Shown: one piece after another, positions 1 to 12,435 of the stretch | How the letters are laid out: each line of letters starts with the position of its first letter | How positions within the stretch are numbered: position 1 is the first letter of the stretch | From: Acanthosoma haemorrhoidale | Taxonomy: Eukaryota > Arthropoda > Insecta > Hemiptera > Acanthosomatidae | Assembly: GCA_930367205.1 (NCBI GenBank) | Contig: OV884011.1 | Coordinates: 166,481,226 to 166,545,225, forward strand | DNA: 64,000 nucleotides | Reading direction: 5' to 3' | Notes under the pieces: model-generated | What the model was told of the DNA's origin: nothing | The model's input: only the letters and a program-made list of their open reading frames with translations | The model's database searches: none | Position numbers and translations under genes: made by a program

Positions 1-1088
1 TATTTTCAGGTACTTTTATAATTCTATCAGTGGAGAATTTAAAACGGTAAAATCATGATAAAAATTTCAATAAAACTGATTAATTCCTTATGAAAGACTT
101 ACTCTAAAGGTTAATCATGATTCGCTTGTGGGGGGGTCCCATCATGCCCATGGTGACGTTGTCGAAGCACTGAAAAGTACAGGGTGGTATCTCATAGGAT
201 GAATCCAGTGCTCTACCTTGCTAAAGCCGGCTTAAAAATTGTTTATATTATTATATTCTTTATGGCATACAAGGTGTCCCCCCAACAAAAATGTCTTTCT
301 TTTCATGGTGTTATGAATTAAATGCACGACTTGTTTGTCTTAAAGAATTTTTGGATATTTCAGGATAACTTTCCGGTACTCTATCTTGGCTGGGTGAAGC
401 TTCTTGATCATCTTGGCCTTCCAGAACGTTCTTTATGAACATCCTGAACAGTTTAATTCGTTTCTAACTTATCTTTTATCCAATTGACTGTAAGTGTTGA
501 TGGCGGATCTGTCTCAAACTCCCTTCTATATTTTCATACTTCCAATAGCATTTTAAAATCAATTTCTTATTTTGATAGAACAATATTTACATTTTGAATT
601 ACGGATGATACACTAATAATTGACATCGAGTGAAAACATAACGGTTTCTAATTGTGAATAAATAAATAATTGTCAAATTAATACCATGCTCACTACTCAA
701 GATGGCGCTAAAATAAAAGTAATGAAATAGATGGGAAGATTCGGTCTGCAAGTTGTTAAGTTTTCATGGCTTACAAACTTTACATCAACAAAAAAACACA
801 CTGACATAGCAGACAATTTTACTTCCAAACAGTTAATACTCCTCAATGAGGATATTCAATATGTATCTATAATGTTTCTCCATATCCAGTTTATAAATAT
901 TTATCAATCCACAATATCAACAATCCACTAACTCAAAGAGGTGTTGACATTTTCGAGCCCAAAATGAAATTTTCGGAAATAGGGTTGGCTAAACTGATTC
1001 CCCCACCCCTACCCGTAAGGTCAAAAGGAAGGACAGTTTCTGCTGGTTAGTTGGTAAGTAGCTACTAGTGAGTGCAGTGAGTTAGTGT
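1..1088. other. Upstream flank, no gene seen
   Basis: AT-rich sequence without a convincing coding region. The only open frame, at 731-931, is short and shows no recognisable motif. The last 200 bases become more GC-rich just before the ankyrin gene, as expected for a promoter and 5' UTR. Confidence 0.5.
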
Positions 1089-1093
1089 TCAGT
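1089..1093 (+). promoter_or_regulatory. Candidate initiator (TCAGT)
   Basis: A TCAGT pentamer, the arthropod initiator consensus, lies 48 bases before the ankyrin ATG in a run of AGT-rich sequence. I see no convincing TATA box or downstream promoter element at the expected spacing, so this is only a candidate start site. Confidence 0.3.
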
Positions 1094-1140
1094 TTAGTAT
1101 CGGCAGTTCGTAGTTCGTAACGACGCAGTGCGCGACTTCA

Positions 1141-3138
1141 ATGGATATTTTGTGTGCTATAGAAAACGGAGATATGGAAGGGCTCTGGCAAGCTATCGAT
1201 TCAGGAGTGAGCTTAAATTTCAGGGACCTAAGCGGGAAAACACCTCTCCACCACGCTATTGAGCGTCAATGTCCCAAGGAGATGTTACAGGCTCTTCTGT
1301 TCACTGGTGCCGATCCTGAAGCACAAGACGGCCGAGGCCAAACACCGTTACAAGCAGCCTTGGACGTCAGTGCCGATGTGGAAGTGGTGCGCTTACTTTT
1401 GTCAGCACGAGCCAATCCGGAGACTGAGTGCTTGGGAACGTCTCCGCTTATGAAGGCCGTAGATAACAGGCAGATTCCAATCGTCGAAGCACTCCTCGAC
1501 GCCGGGGCCAACGTCAACGCTAAAGACGAAAGGCTGAGGACTCCACTCCATCAGGCGGTCAGTATTTTTTCGTACGCCATAACCGATACCTTGCTATCAG
1601 CGGGTGCAAACCCGAACTCCCAAGACATAACCGGACAGACCCCACTTCACTTAGCCATGGCCAGAATAAACTCTAGATGGGTGGTAGGTATCCTTCTGTC
1701 TGCGGGAGCCAACCCTCACATAGAAGATAACAAACGGGAGACTCCTTTGATGAAGATACAAAACAGGCCATATTTGAATTTAAGCCGCTTCATCGAAGCT
1801 GGCGCCGATGTGAAGAAGTTCTACTTCTTGCACAAAGCGATCTCAGCCACTTCGAACCTCCAATTCTTGAGAACGGTAGTAGAAGCCGGTGCAGATATCA
1901 ATGCTGTGGACAAGTCAGGGCTAACTCCGCTTTATTATAGCGTCCGAAAAAATGACATATGCACGATAAGATTTCTCATCGAAGCCGGGGCCGACCCCCA
2001 CTACCGTATGCGGGGTGACATAACTTACCTCCAAGTGTGTAAAACCTTTGAGGCGTTGAGCGTTTTCTTAAAAAACCCACCACCGAGAATTCCCGCTGCC
2101 AAAAAATTCCCACGTTTGGATGCTAATTGTAATAATTTGTCCGAACTTACAAAATCCAGCATCATTAATGAATATCTTAACTGGTATGGACACGGATCGA
2201 ATTCCCTACACCATATACTCAGAAAGTGTTTCATACAGAGAGAATGCTTAGCACCCATAACGTTGCTCCTATATTATGGAGCCGACCCATCTGCGGTAGA
2301 CCCAGAAGGGAAAAATGCCGTGTATTATGCTATATATTATAGGTGCGAATTAGCCGCAGAATTTATGATGAGAGTTATGTTTGTCATTCAAGGCGACGAC
2401 TATCTGGTCAATTTGAAAGATATGCTGACAATGGAGAGTGATACCGTCATAGGTACATTTAAACTTGTCACTAAGTATGCTCTAATTACTTCAAAAGACG
2501 CCAAGACCCAACAGAAAAGATTAAAACTTCTTCTAAAAATTGGAGAGTTAGGAAGGTGTCACCGTGAAATTATAAGCGACTATTTCAAGGAATGTCTTCA
2601 GGAGATACAATCAATGAAAGATTGGAAAGTTAGCTCCTGTTATTCCATGTACGAATGTGTAACAAAAACTAGTGCTAATTTAAATAAAGACATTATTAAA
2701 GAAATTGTATCAGATTATAGAATAATCAACTGTTTTAAAATATACGCCGATTTGATAATATTCAAATTGGAATATTGTTTTGATAGGGGAGTAATGTTAA
2801 AGTCATTACAAAATATCAAGATTTCCACGGGGGTTTCTTCGAATGAAAAATCTGTGGAACTCCACAGGGATTGCCTCAACCAATTATACGATCACTTCAA
2901 CAATAAGGATCTTTATTTTTTAATAACTAACCTGAATAAAATTTTAAAAACACCTATTGCTCTGGACTATGATCCTATCCCTACACAGGTAAGACATGAT
3001 TACTGCTTTGTATCTTGAGTTATTTTTGGCCATTTCAAATGTAATTTATTAATTAATATATGCATTGTTTGTTTTCAGTTATTCTTTGGATATGGCAGAA
3101 ATGAGGACTTAGATCGTCTGAAAGAACGATTGGGATAA
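1141..3138 (+). CDS. Ankyrin-repeat protein, two exons
   Basis: Exon 1 is 1141-2988 and exon 2 is 3079-3138. The first frame stays open into the intron for nine codons. However, CAG/GTAAG at 2988 and TTTTCAG before 3079 give a clean 90-base phase-0 intron, and exon 2 adds 19 codons ending in TAA, making 635 aa. Residues about 1-305 hold eight to nine ankyrin repeats (TPLHHAIE, TPLQAALD, TPLHQAVS, TPLHLAMA with GADP or GANVN turns). A degenerate repeat, LLYYGADPSAVDPEGKNAV, lies near residue 375. The C-terminal 240 residues are helical-looking and charged, with no domain I recognise, and they lack an obvious SOCS box or death domain. No signal peptide or membrane segment is evident, so it is probably a cytoplasmic protein-binding scaffold. 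The ATG is the first in the frame and follows the candidate initiator closely. The orthologue is unknown. Confidence 0.85.
2989..3078 (+). other. Intron of the ankyrin gene
   Basis: The 90-base intron begins GTAAGA and ends TTGTTTTCAG, with a pyrimidine-rich 3' end. Phase 0 on both sides preserves the frame into the short terminal exon. Confidence 0.75.
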
Positions 3139-4136
3139 AAATCGAGAATGAAGATTTCCTGCCGTCAATTAGAACTATTAAACCTCAGGGATTTAGTAGC
3201 ACACACAGGTAACACACAAATGAATACACCTTTGCAAGTTGAGTTATGTTGATCATACTTTATAAAATCCATTTTGTTTGTATCATAACATCTGTATGCC
3301 TCTTACTCATGAATTGAATTTAATTATTGGACTTGAAATAATTCTCTGAAAAGTGCTGTTGTTAATTAAGATATTTTGTTAATTTTTTCTTGTATGATTC
3401 CTGTCGCTCACTAGTTATGATCAAGACGGATTGACTAAGTTCTAGTTTTTGTTCTTTATTAGAGTTGCAATTATTTTTTTAATAAGAACGCGAATCTTTA
3501 GCAACAACAGCAGTGAATGTTGACAGGTATACCTTGCGGATGGCAATCTAGCGTGTAGTGCTAAATCCCGTTTTTCTTGGTGAAATAATAAACAAGATTT
3601 TAGTCTTGCTGCAAAACTATAAGTTTATTACCTACCTGAAACAAACTTTTCTCACCATTATTACGGTGAGAGAGTCCATTCACTATTATAAATTTGATAT
3701 TGTTTTTGTCGTTTCCAAGAGATCGCAGATTTGCTAGTTTAAATTCGGTACAAAAGTTATACTTTTTGTACAAATTGCACGTGCAAAGGGTTAAAAATCA
3801 GGCACTTACTTTACTTTACTTCACTAAAAAATGGTAAAAACACCCAATAATATCTAATATTTTTTCAGGGTTATGGTTAAAAAAAAATTACAATACAAAT
3901 ATAATTTACTAATTTATGCAATAAAAATAATAATGTTCAATACAAAACAAAAGAAACCCACAAAATATATATTTTTTATTTATTTAACGATACAAAAATA
4001 ATGCTTGATCAAAAAAGAAGGAAAAAATACAAAATTATTTTACTTTAAAATATGTTACAAAACGTTTTATTATTATACCATATAGGTTTCATAGTCTTTA
4101 ATTTAATTTATTAGTTAATTTTCTTCTTTTGTTTCT
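3139..4136. other. 3' flank, no gene; possible poly(A) signal
   Basis: AT-rich 3' flank. An AATAAA hexamer at 3587-3592 lies about 450 bases past the ankyrin stop and is the first canonical poly(A) signal I noticed. No coding region is visible. Confidence 0.35.
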
Positions 4137-4786
4137 TCATTTTCGTCCGGCTCTAGGAACCTGTCAACAACGTTTTTGTTTGTGGGCAAATTTTTGGTAT
4201 AACTCATAGGATTTTCTGGGGATCAAATGGTCACTGCAAAGTTCCATAAGTGGTTGATCTTTGCATCCGAAATTGGGAACTTTGAGAAGTGCAACCTTTC
4301 TATTTTTGTGCTTCATATTTTTCCTTCGGTTTCATACAAAGTGAAGCTAATTGACGTTTTGTCAACTAGCGCGTAGTTGTTAGAATGCACACCGCAAGCT
4401 TACAAGCCTAAAAAAAATTGACTGTCGGCTCTTTTTGGCGTAGATAGCTCTGCTGTAAATCAAAATCGAATGCAACAATTCCTGCATTTTTAGCAACTAA
4501 TTTGCCCGAGTCTCTTCCATCTCTTTGTTTCTTATATATTTTGAGTTCTCCTTCTCCTCCTTGGACCGTTTTCCATCTTCTGAATAATCTTTGAATGTGA
4601 CAGACTTTTTGTAAAGATCTTTTTTTGGTTTGTGGAATTTTTGTTTGAATATTAGAAATATTTGTCAGTATTTTTCAATACTTGCCACTTTCCTTCCTAG
4701 TTCGGCACACTCGGCTTGATATAAATTATACATAATTTTAACATTAAGGTCAGCATTTAAATATTTGCACTGGTTCATTTTGTGGC
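4137..4786 (-). pseudogene. Decayed repetitive-family ORF
   Basis: Read on the minus strand, peptide blocks appear in several frames separated by stops and shifts. Near 4786 a block starts MNQCKYLNADLNVKIMYNLY. It is followed by an FKQKFHKPKKD block, then an AFDFDLQQSY block, and near 4200 by LCSDHLIPRKSYELYQKF. The order (Y-L-x-D-L-N-x-K-x-M-Y, then F-H-x-P-K-K-D, then F-D-L-Q) resembles a large family of uncharacterised proteins repeated in many insect genomes that behave like transposon ORFs. The family assignment comes from memory of these motifs. The stops and frameshifts are seen directly, so this copy is dead. Confidence 0.4.
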
Positions 4787-7340
4787 TGTAATGGGATTGA
4801 ACAAAATATGTCTACTAACAAAGAAATAAACAATTTTATCCTTAGAGAAAAGCTTTAGACAGATTCAAAACCTTCCCAGTTCGATTCCGATTTTCAAAAC
4901 TATAACTAGGGGAATTCTGCTGTAGAAATTGTCAAAACTCCCAAATTTTCAACTGATTTTTTTTCTTCTAACGGGCAAAATTATTGCACCAACAGCTAAA
5001 TTCTGCTCCAGTGAATTCCAGTGAAATAACCGCATCATAGAAAAATTAAAAATTTAAGTTTGATGTATTGAATAGTAAATGGTGACATCAAAATTAAATA
5101 TAAATAAATTAGTTTGATAATTAAAGGAGTAATTATTTTTTAAAGGGTGTCTTGACTTTTTCTAGCCAGTAACCTTCCTGTTGGCCTTTTCTGGTCCATT
5201 GTGTGCTTCCTATTCAAGCTAAAAACAGAAATACCAAATCATTTAATATGTTTTAAGTAACTCAGGTAGAGTTAGTTAAGAATCTCCGTTTATCTCGTTA
5301 CTTTTATTATGAATGCTTTTAAAAAATACAACTTACTTTATAAGTGGTAAAAAAATATTTCTCAAATAACACCACTTTTCGAAGAATTATTGGACATAAT
5401 CAACATGAGTAAGAGACATACAGAATAATACAAACAAAATAGATATTATAAACTATATAAATAATAGAAATTAATAAAAGCTTTTTTTTCTTTGATCTTT
5501 ACAGTTAGACAATGATAAATTGTATTTTTTCAAAAATAACATTAAATCAAACTATGAATTTAATAAATGAACAACAAGCAATATTTTTATGAGTTCAATT
5601 TACAAGTAACGTGAAACTTTCAGGGGATCCAAGTCCTCTTTCCCTCCACATCTAAAAACAATACAAATAAATTACATCTGAAATGATCAACATAACTAAA
5701 GTTGCAAAGATGTATTAATTTTTTACCTGTATGTTTATATTGGTTGAATAATCAATCATGTGTGGTACAAGCAATCTCTGTTGAGTTCCACTGCTTTTCC
5801 ATGAGAAGTCAGCGAGGAAATTTTAATGTTTAGTAAGCAAACATTATCCATCTGTCATAGCAATATTCCTAATCATATCTGTCAATAATCATATAATCAT
5901 AACTGGAGAGTTGTCACCTTGTATCACCACCATAAATCTCAACATTCAACTACTAATTACCGATAACAGATGGTATAATGCACAGTGTTTTACAGTACAT
6001 AATACAGAAGCATAGTTAGGGGTGCCAAGCACACGCTCTATAAATTAACATTTCTTCAGGACATGATGTTCGTAAGTTCCTGATGATAAAATCATGGAGC
6101 ATGCAATTGTATGTCTAGTTCTATTCTTATTCCATGGGGTGGAGCCCCATTAAAAACTTGTTGTATATTTTGTTTAATATTGTTGTATATTGTATATTTT
6201 CTAATGATTTTAATGTTAGCATTAAATGCTCTGTTATAAGACTATTTAAATTTTAACATGATGTATACTTAATAAATTATTGACTATTCTACAATCTGAT
6301 ATTTCTTTAATCCTGTGTTCATTTCAACTCACACTAGTTTATATATAATATAAATTGTTGTATGCTGGCACTATTATTTATCGCAAAACCATAAGTGGAA
6401 CAGTATCAGAATGGAAATCCAGCAGCCTAACCACAACCATATAGTTATATGAAGACACTGGACAACCTATGCTGTTTAAAAAATATATTTTGCTAATTGC
6501 ATATAGGTATAAGCAAAGAGTATGCACTTATAAATAGTATATTATGCAGGTATTATTATGAGGTAAGTGCCTTGGGTCTTTCAAGCAAATTTAATCAATC
6601 AAATGTCCTCTTTTTTTTTCTTACTCAGGCATTGCCAGGACTAAAAAAGGTAAATCTTTATACCATCATTAAATAGTTTTTTAAAAAAAACATCATAGCC
6701 AGTAACGCCAATTACTTAAGAATTAATCCAATAATTTGTCAATAAATTACAATTAATAAGTTAATATATAGTTCTATTAACTAAATAGAAATGAGTTTTA
6801 AACTACGTAAGAGAATTTAACATATGATATTCACCTAACGTTAAGTTTTATATTCAGGGAGAGGTTAAAGCTTTCCAAGCTTGATAATCATTATTTTTTT
6901 AAAAACCTTTTTTATACTTATCTAATCATATTTATGCCGTTTATGAAAACATTAATAATTAAAACTATCTACGAAGAAGCGTTACTATTCTTCAAATGCT
7001 TGAAAGGCTTACAATATTTTGGATTGAATCTTGCAGTCCTAATTCTAAATCTTAGTCAAAGAGGAGGGGACCAACTGCCACCCTCCTGCAGTTCTCCCTC
7101 CTGACAAAACATGTCAAAAGAGCCTTATTTTGTAAATTCGATCTCTAGTAATTTTATAAAGAAAATTAGGGGGTGTTGTTATGAATTGATAAAACAATAA
7201 ATATGTTTCACGTCTCTCCATAATATATTTTTTCGAAATGCCCACTGGTTTAAGCAGCTTACATTTCCATTCACGGGGTTTGCCCAAAATGCTGCATCTT
7301 TAAATTACAAAAGTGATGTTTCCTCTAGTCAAGAGGTCTA
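4787..7340. other. Gene-free AT-rich stretch
   Basis: Very AT-rich with frequent stops in all frames. I see no gene, RNA or clear mobile element. Confidence 0.5.
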
Positions 7341-7430
7341 AGCTCGTGAAGATACTCTTTTGCGATTTATACATGTAGCATGTTCGGTCAACCTTCAAAA
7401 AGGCAATGAGAGTTCAGCCGAAAGCAATAG
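7341..7430 (+). repeat. Dispersed repeat, copy 1
   Basis: A stretch starting AGCTCGTGAAGAT and containing ACATGTAGCATGTTCGG and GGCAATGAGAGTT recurs in the same orientation at 8173-8258 with substitutions and one short deletion. Confidence 0.6.
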
Positions 7431-8172
7431 GCGTTTCAGTAAAATATACTGTAGGGAGAGGTGAAAACTACTTTAACGACGTACAATTTTGTCATCTCTC
7501 AAGTTTGTATTCCACTTTAGAAGTGCTTTCAGCAGCTATACTGCCATTATCAAGTGCTTAGAATGTTGCTAATGTTAGTGCTACCAGACTTATTGCCCTT
7601 TGAAACCTTTATGTTTTTTTTATTTCATAGTGCATGCTTACAGCATGCTAACCTAAACATGAATAAAGGTGCTTATTTATTCAGAGCTCTTATTTTTCTT
7701 TCTAAACTAGAATGGTTCAACTTCCTCCTACTCCCCCCCCCCCATTCTTTCTTCTTCCACTGATAAAGCTTATTCTCATGTCTCCCTTCTCTTGAATTCT
7801 TCCATGGCTCCAAGCGTTGAGCATCGCAGCACCATTTTCCTTTAAGCATCCTTTGTTTAAGGAATGCTTCCTTTAATAGATATGGTGGCAAATCAAGAAT
7901 TTTGTATCAATTCAAGTGCGCTGCAGATAAATTAGTTCAATAAGAAGGTCACATACTAAGTTAAAAACAAAATAATAATTTCACAAAACTTTATTTGAAT
8001 GTATGCATTAGCTCTCTATATTTCAAAGACAATTAAAATTCAGGACCCTCTGAACATCACAGAGTTTGAAATTGTAAAAAGACTGGACATTATTGAAAAT
8101 TATTTAGGTATTAACATAAGCGTTTAATTTTTTGAGATATTTTGAAAAAATAAATAAATCATAGTAATAATT
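7431..8172. other. No gene seen
   Basis: Non-coding sequence with a poly(C) run near 7732-7743 next to T-rich sequence. The open frames on both strands around 7554-7891 overlap this run and look accidental. Confidence 0.45.
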
Positions 8173-8258
8173 AGCTCGTGAAGATTCACTTTTATACATG
8201 TAGCATGTTCGGCCAGCCTTCATAAAGGCAATGAGAGTTTAGCCAAAGCAATCGCAAG
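8173..8258 (+). repeat. Dispersed repeat, copy 2
   Basis: Second copy of the repeat at 7341-7430, in the same orientation about 830 bases downstream. Confidence 0.6.
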
Positions 8259-8901
8259 CTAGGCAAACTATCACCAATAGAATATTGTCCAGATGAGAAA
8301 TGAAATCAAAGTACTAGACAGAAATATTATTTATGGCTAATGTTGTATAGATATTTATAAAGGAAGGCTCGGATCAACTTAAATTTTAAATAAAACATAC
8401 ACTTTCATGTGATTTTACAGATAAGGTGAAAATACAAAATTGGATGCTGGAAAAATTATTCTGATCTAAAACTGATTTCTTATTTAGAAAATTTTTTTCA
8501 AAGTTTGGTGACCAATAATATTTAACCACAAAAATATTTATAATAAGTCAGGTAACAGAAATTAAAATGCTGAATTACGTTTAACACATAAATATATAAT
8601 ATCCATAAAATAATAATAGTACATGAAAATAATTAACATGCTAAATGTGATATCTGCTTCAGATCTGATACGAGTCCTCTGAAGTTCAAGTGGTTTATGT
8701 TATTTGTTAAAATTGAAAACATGTTATCAATTTATTTTTCTTGAAATAAATTTTTTTAAATTATTTGTATAATTTTAAGCAATCACTAAAGGATTTTCAA
8801 ATATAACATAGATTTTATTTTTTACAGTTAACTTTCTGAAAAGAATTGAAATTTTTTAAAACTGAGACATGTTTTTATTTCCTACAAGGGATGTTAGTTA
8901 G

Positions 8902-9090
8902 TGTCCTGAAAAAGTACAGCCTTGTCTGTAATGATTACCTAAATGAAAACGGTTTATTATTGTTAATCAAATTTAAAACAAGTATAATTTCCCATAAGAA
9001 TTATTGTCCTGAAAAAGTGCATTCTATTCTATAAAGACTACCTAATGAACGTTGTTTATCAAATTATAAAACGATAATTTCCTAAAAGAT
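8902..9090 (+). repeat. Imperfect tandem duplication (two units)
   Basis: Two units of about 85-105 bases start at 8902 and 9006, each opening with GTCCTGAAAAAGT. They share a CTACCTAA/TTACCTAA block, an ATCAAATT block and an ATAATTTCC block. The divergence suggests an old duplication. Confidence 0.55.
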
Positions 9091-11346
9091 ATGCAGTTTG
9101 GTTCCGGGTCTCAAAAACAATATATAATACTTCATAAAAATTAATTGAATAAAAGTATTACAATATTCTATTACAGTTAATGTCGAGCGACCTAAAACAA
9201 GCACAGTCAAAAGTAACTAAGTTAAAATTGAACAGAGTGACTTTTTAGTTTGAGTTATCTATTTTTGGAAATCAGTTAAAAGTCTTCTTAGGATTTTTTA
9301 CTCAGGGATTTACAAACAGAATAATACTATATAGTATGTCAACCAAATTTGTCTACTTACACCATTTGGTATTTTTAGGAGTTTTGGAAGTTTTTGATTT
9401 TAGTTATTTTGTCCACCTACTTACTTATGGAAGTGGACTCTAACCCTCTTTGGGATTGTATAGCACATCAGCAGCATGAGCATATTTTTGATATTTCATT
9501 TCTATTTTTTTCTAATATAAATTAGTTTGATTCACTAGCTAATTTCTAATTAACACTTATTGACTTTGGCTTTTTGCTGACAAATACTGTATTTTAGTGA
9601 GATCAGGTCTTTTGCACATTGTGACTTTCAGTTCCCTTTGTAGAAAAAGCCCTGATGTATGGAGTGATGGAAGTTTCCAGAAACATTCACAGAACTGAAA
9701 TGAGTTGTAGAAATTTATAGAGGAGACAGCAGCCCATTACTATAATAATTAGGCATGCAGTACCAACTAGGATTATTATGCTTATATAAAAAAAGAAACT
9801 GGGGAGTCAAATTAATGAGATTCAAGTTATCAAGTCATGTCATTATATTATTATGTCTTATAAATAAATTAAATCTGTTTACGAATAAAGAATGGTAAAA
9901 TAATATAAAATTATTAGCTTGACTAAATTTTACATCAGTCTAAGCAACCCAATGCAATGAGGCATCTTCAGTACTTCAATTAAATATAAATTCTTAAATA
10001 CAGATTTCTACCATTTTATTTTTGGGATCTTGCAAAATGATTACAAGCCAAAACCAAAAATGAACAAGAATAGTTGATTGGAACAGGGTTTGTGTAAACA
10101 AACTCATACAATCTTGTAGGTAAATACAGGTGGAATTAACCCGTGAATTAATACAGTATATTATATTATTAATAGTATAATATAAGTATATTATTAATAA
10201 AGTAATAAGCAAGGGATAAGCTTAAAAACTCTAAATATTGTATTTACATAAGAGACAAAACAGAAATGACAATAAACTGACTATGAATCTGTCAAGTAGG
10301 TAAAGCATAGAAGTGCTCAGTAAAACAAAATTTAGTGTTGCCTATCCTGGATATGAAAATGTTTTATTTTCATGTTATATTTGTAAAGAACTCATAGTTT
10401 TTGCAATTGATTTATCTGCCAATATAATAAAAATAATATGAGATCTTTCAGGTATACTACTAGAATTTGAATATTTTTCTGAAAATAAGACAAGAATCAA
10501 TAATAAGGTTTTTATTCAGAGTTCAAATTATTTATATTTGACCAATTGTTTAAGGTATACAATAGAAATATAGAAACAACTTTTGTTTGGGTATTGAAAT
10601 AAACTAGGATCGATGGGAACTATTTTATAAAGCATTTGAAGCTGCAACATTCACGTTATGTTTTCATCACTTTTTTTTTTTTTTTTTTTCCCCCTAAACC
10701 CCTTGAATTTAATACAATGTAAAAATATAAATAAAAGAATTGACAAACTTTCTCCTCTTTCATTACTATCAAAAAAGGTTTTCACCTGATTCCGAACTTG
10801 GCAATTCATTTCATGACTTATTGTATGAAATATTGTAAATTTGAGTTTAGATTTCATTATGTAATGAGGGGAAAGGCATCAAGTTCTTGCCTAAAAACAA
10901 AAGTTAAGTTCATATTGTGCCTAATTTAAGAAAGAGAGCCTTTGTGAATATGCTTCAAAAATATTATTGAAATTCAAAGTGCCTTTATCTTCAATTAATT
11001 GGATTTAATAACGACCTTAAGTGAGTGGAAATTCGGAAATATATTGGATTCCATGTGGACAACGCATCTGTTGAGAAGTTACGTCACATCGGAGCCCATT
11101 CAGCCAGCTGTTTCTCGAACCTTCAAATTAATTTATTTTAAATATTTAAATAACGATAATGTTATGCTAATACGCAATGCATCTAGTCTAAAAACAAAAG
11201 ACCAACATAATCGTTCTTGATTGTGGATAGTCTTCATTGAAGTGCAAGAAACTGCTCTTTTTAGCTGACGAACTACCCAAAGACACTTTTTTTTCTTTTC
11301 AACTTTTAATCCCATTGTACACGAGGCTGCTTATTGGTCCTGGCTG

Positions 11347-11347
<1 letters not shown>
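9091..11347. other. Gene-free AT-rich stretch
   Basis: No gene recognised. It contains an AT palindrome-rich patch near 10150-10200 and a 19-base T run at 10672-10690. The small open frames near 11000-11485 carry no recognisable motif. Confidence 0.45.

Positions 11348-11381
<34 letters not shown>
11348..11381 (+). repeat. (CA)n microsatellite
   Basis: Seventeen uninterrupted CA units. Confidence 0.9.
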
Positions 11382-11384
<3 letters not shown>

Positions 11385-11699
11385 TTAGTAAATCTGATAC
11401 TAGGGTATTTAACCTCACAGCTTACAGAAGGCTACAACATTTTTACATTGCAAGACAATGTCCTAGCCTTAAAGAGGTTGAATAGAACCCCGAAATTTAA
11501 AAAAAAATATTTTAAATATAGAAAAATGTTAATAATAAAATTATAAAAAGAAATACCTATTAAACATTCGTTTATTTAATATACCTTAAGTTGGCTAAAA
11601 AGATTATAAATGTAATATAAACATCACAGGCTAATTATCTTCAGTTACAATTATTTGAAAAATTAATTATATCACCCTGTTGTGGTAACCCTCTCCCCA

Positions 11700-12417
11700 C
11701 GGCCTCCTAGAGGGATTATCTGCCTTTGTCTCGCTAAAACTAGCACATACTTGGAAGAGATCCGTTCCACGCAGACCACGATCTCTGAGACCCTACAAAA
11801 TGTACCTAGTAGCCAGTGGCGTAACTATATCATCTGGGGCCCGTGGCAAATTCCTTTAATGGGGGCCCCATCATTAAGCTTTATTATACTTACGAGTAGT
11901 TTAGTTACCCACAACCAATAATTTGTATTATGGTATATATATTTTAATATTTTTATAAATAGGTACAATATTAAAACAATATTTCTGAGCTCGCGGCCAC
12001 TTGGGCCGGGGCCCTCTCGGGTCGGGGGCCCGTGGCATTTTGCCAGCCCTGCCACCCTGCAGTTACGCCTCTGGTAGTAGTTTCTCCCCCAGCGGTCCAG
12101 TCTGCCTATTTCCGGTTCACACTCACCTTTGGGATCCGGATGGTTTTATCCTACCCTCAGATACCGAGTGTGAACTCGTGGTCATTCCTAGACCACGTAA
12201 ACTACTTATAAAACCTAGCCTGTACCTCCTCTCCTGAACATAGTGCACTGCCGGGGCACACCTTCTAGTCAGATCGATAAAAAAAGTCGAATTAAGCTGC
12301 CCGCCGGCTAGGCTGCCAGTAAAGGTCATAGGCAACCGGTTTATTTATATCTCTTTCTGACTGAAAGTCAGACCCACTGGTGCCCGCCGGCAGTGGCTGG
12401 GTCGACGAGACCTCCCC
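11700..12417 (+). mobile_element. LTR copy A of a gypsy-type element
   Basis: This segment matches, with divergence, the reverse complements of 41100-41716 and 43570-43963. Shared blocks include TCGCTAAAACT, CCCTACAAAATGT, the TAGTAG/CTCCCCCAGC block, a TTCCGGTTCACACTCACC block, a GAACATAGTGCACTG block, and the TATATCTCTTTCT block near the end. A tRNA-Trp type primer site follows directly, so this is probably a 5' or solo LTR. A 260-bp inverted-repeat element interrupts it at 11814. The left edge is uncertain. Confidence 0.6.
11814..12073 (+). mobile_element. Non-autonomous hAT-like inverted-repeat element
   Basis: The element opens CAGTGGCGTAACT and closes with the near complement AGTTACGCCTCTG. 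Inside these ends the GGGGCCCGTGGCA and GGGGGCCCGTGGCA blocks continue the similarity. Imperfect 8-base flanks (CTAGTAGC and GTAGTAGT) fit the 8-bp target duplication of hAT elements. The related LTR at 41440-41460 is uninterrupted at the same point, which gives an empty site. No transposase is encoded. Confidence 0.7.
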
Positions 12418-12435
12418 CGGTTACCCCGACGTGAT
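12418..12435 (+). other. tRNA-Trp type primer-binding site
   Basis: The 18 bases here match the tRNA-Trp primer site used by several arthropod gypsy-type elements (TGGTGACCCCGACGTGAT, from established knowledge) at 16 positions. It follows LTR copy A directly. The two related LTR copies have only decayed traces of it. Confidence 0.55.

Noticed and set aside
8902..9090. Repeat units that might suggest a CRISPR-like array
   Set aside because: Only two diverged tandem units without spacers, in eukaryotic sequence.
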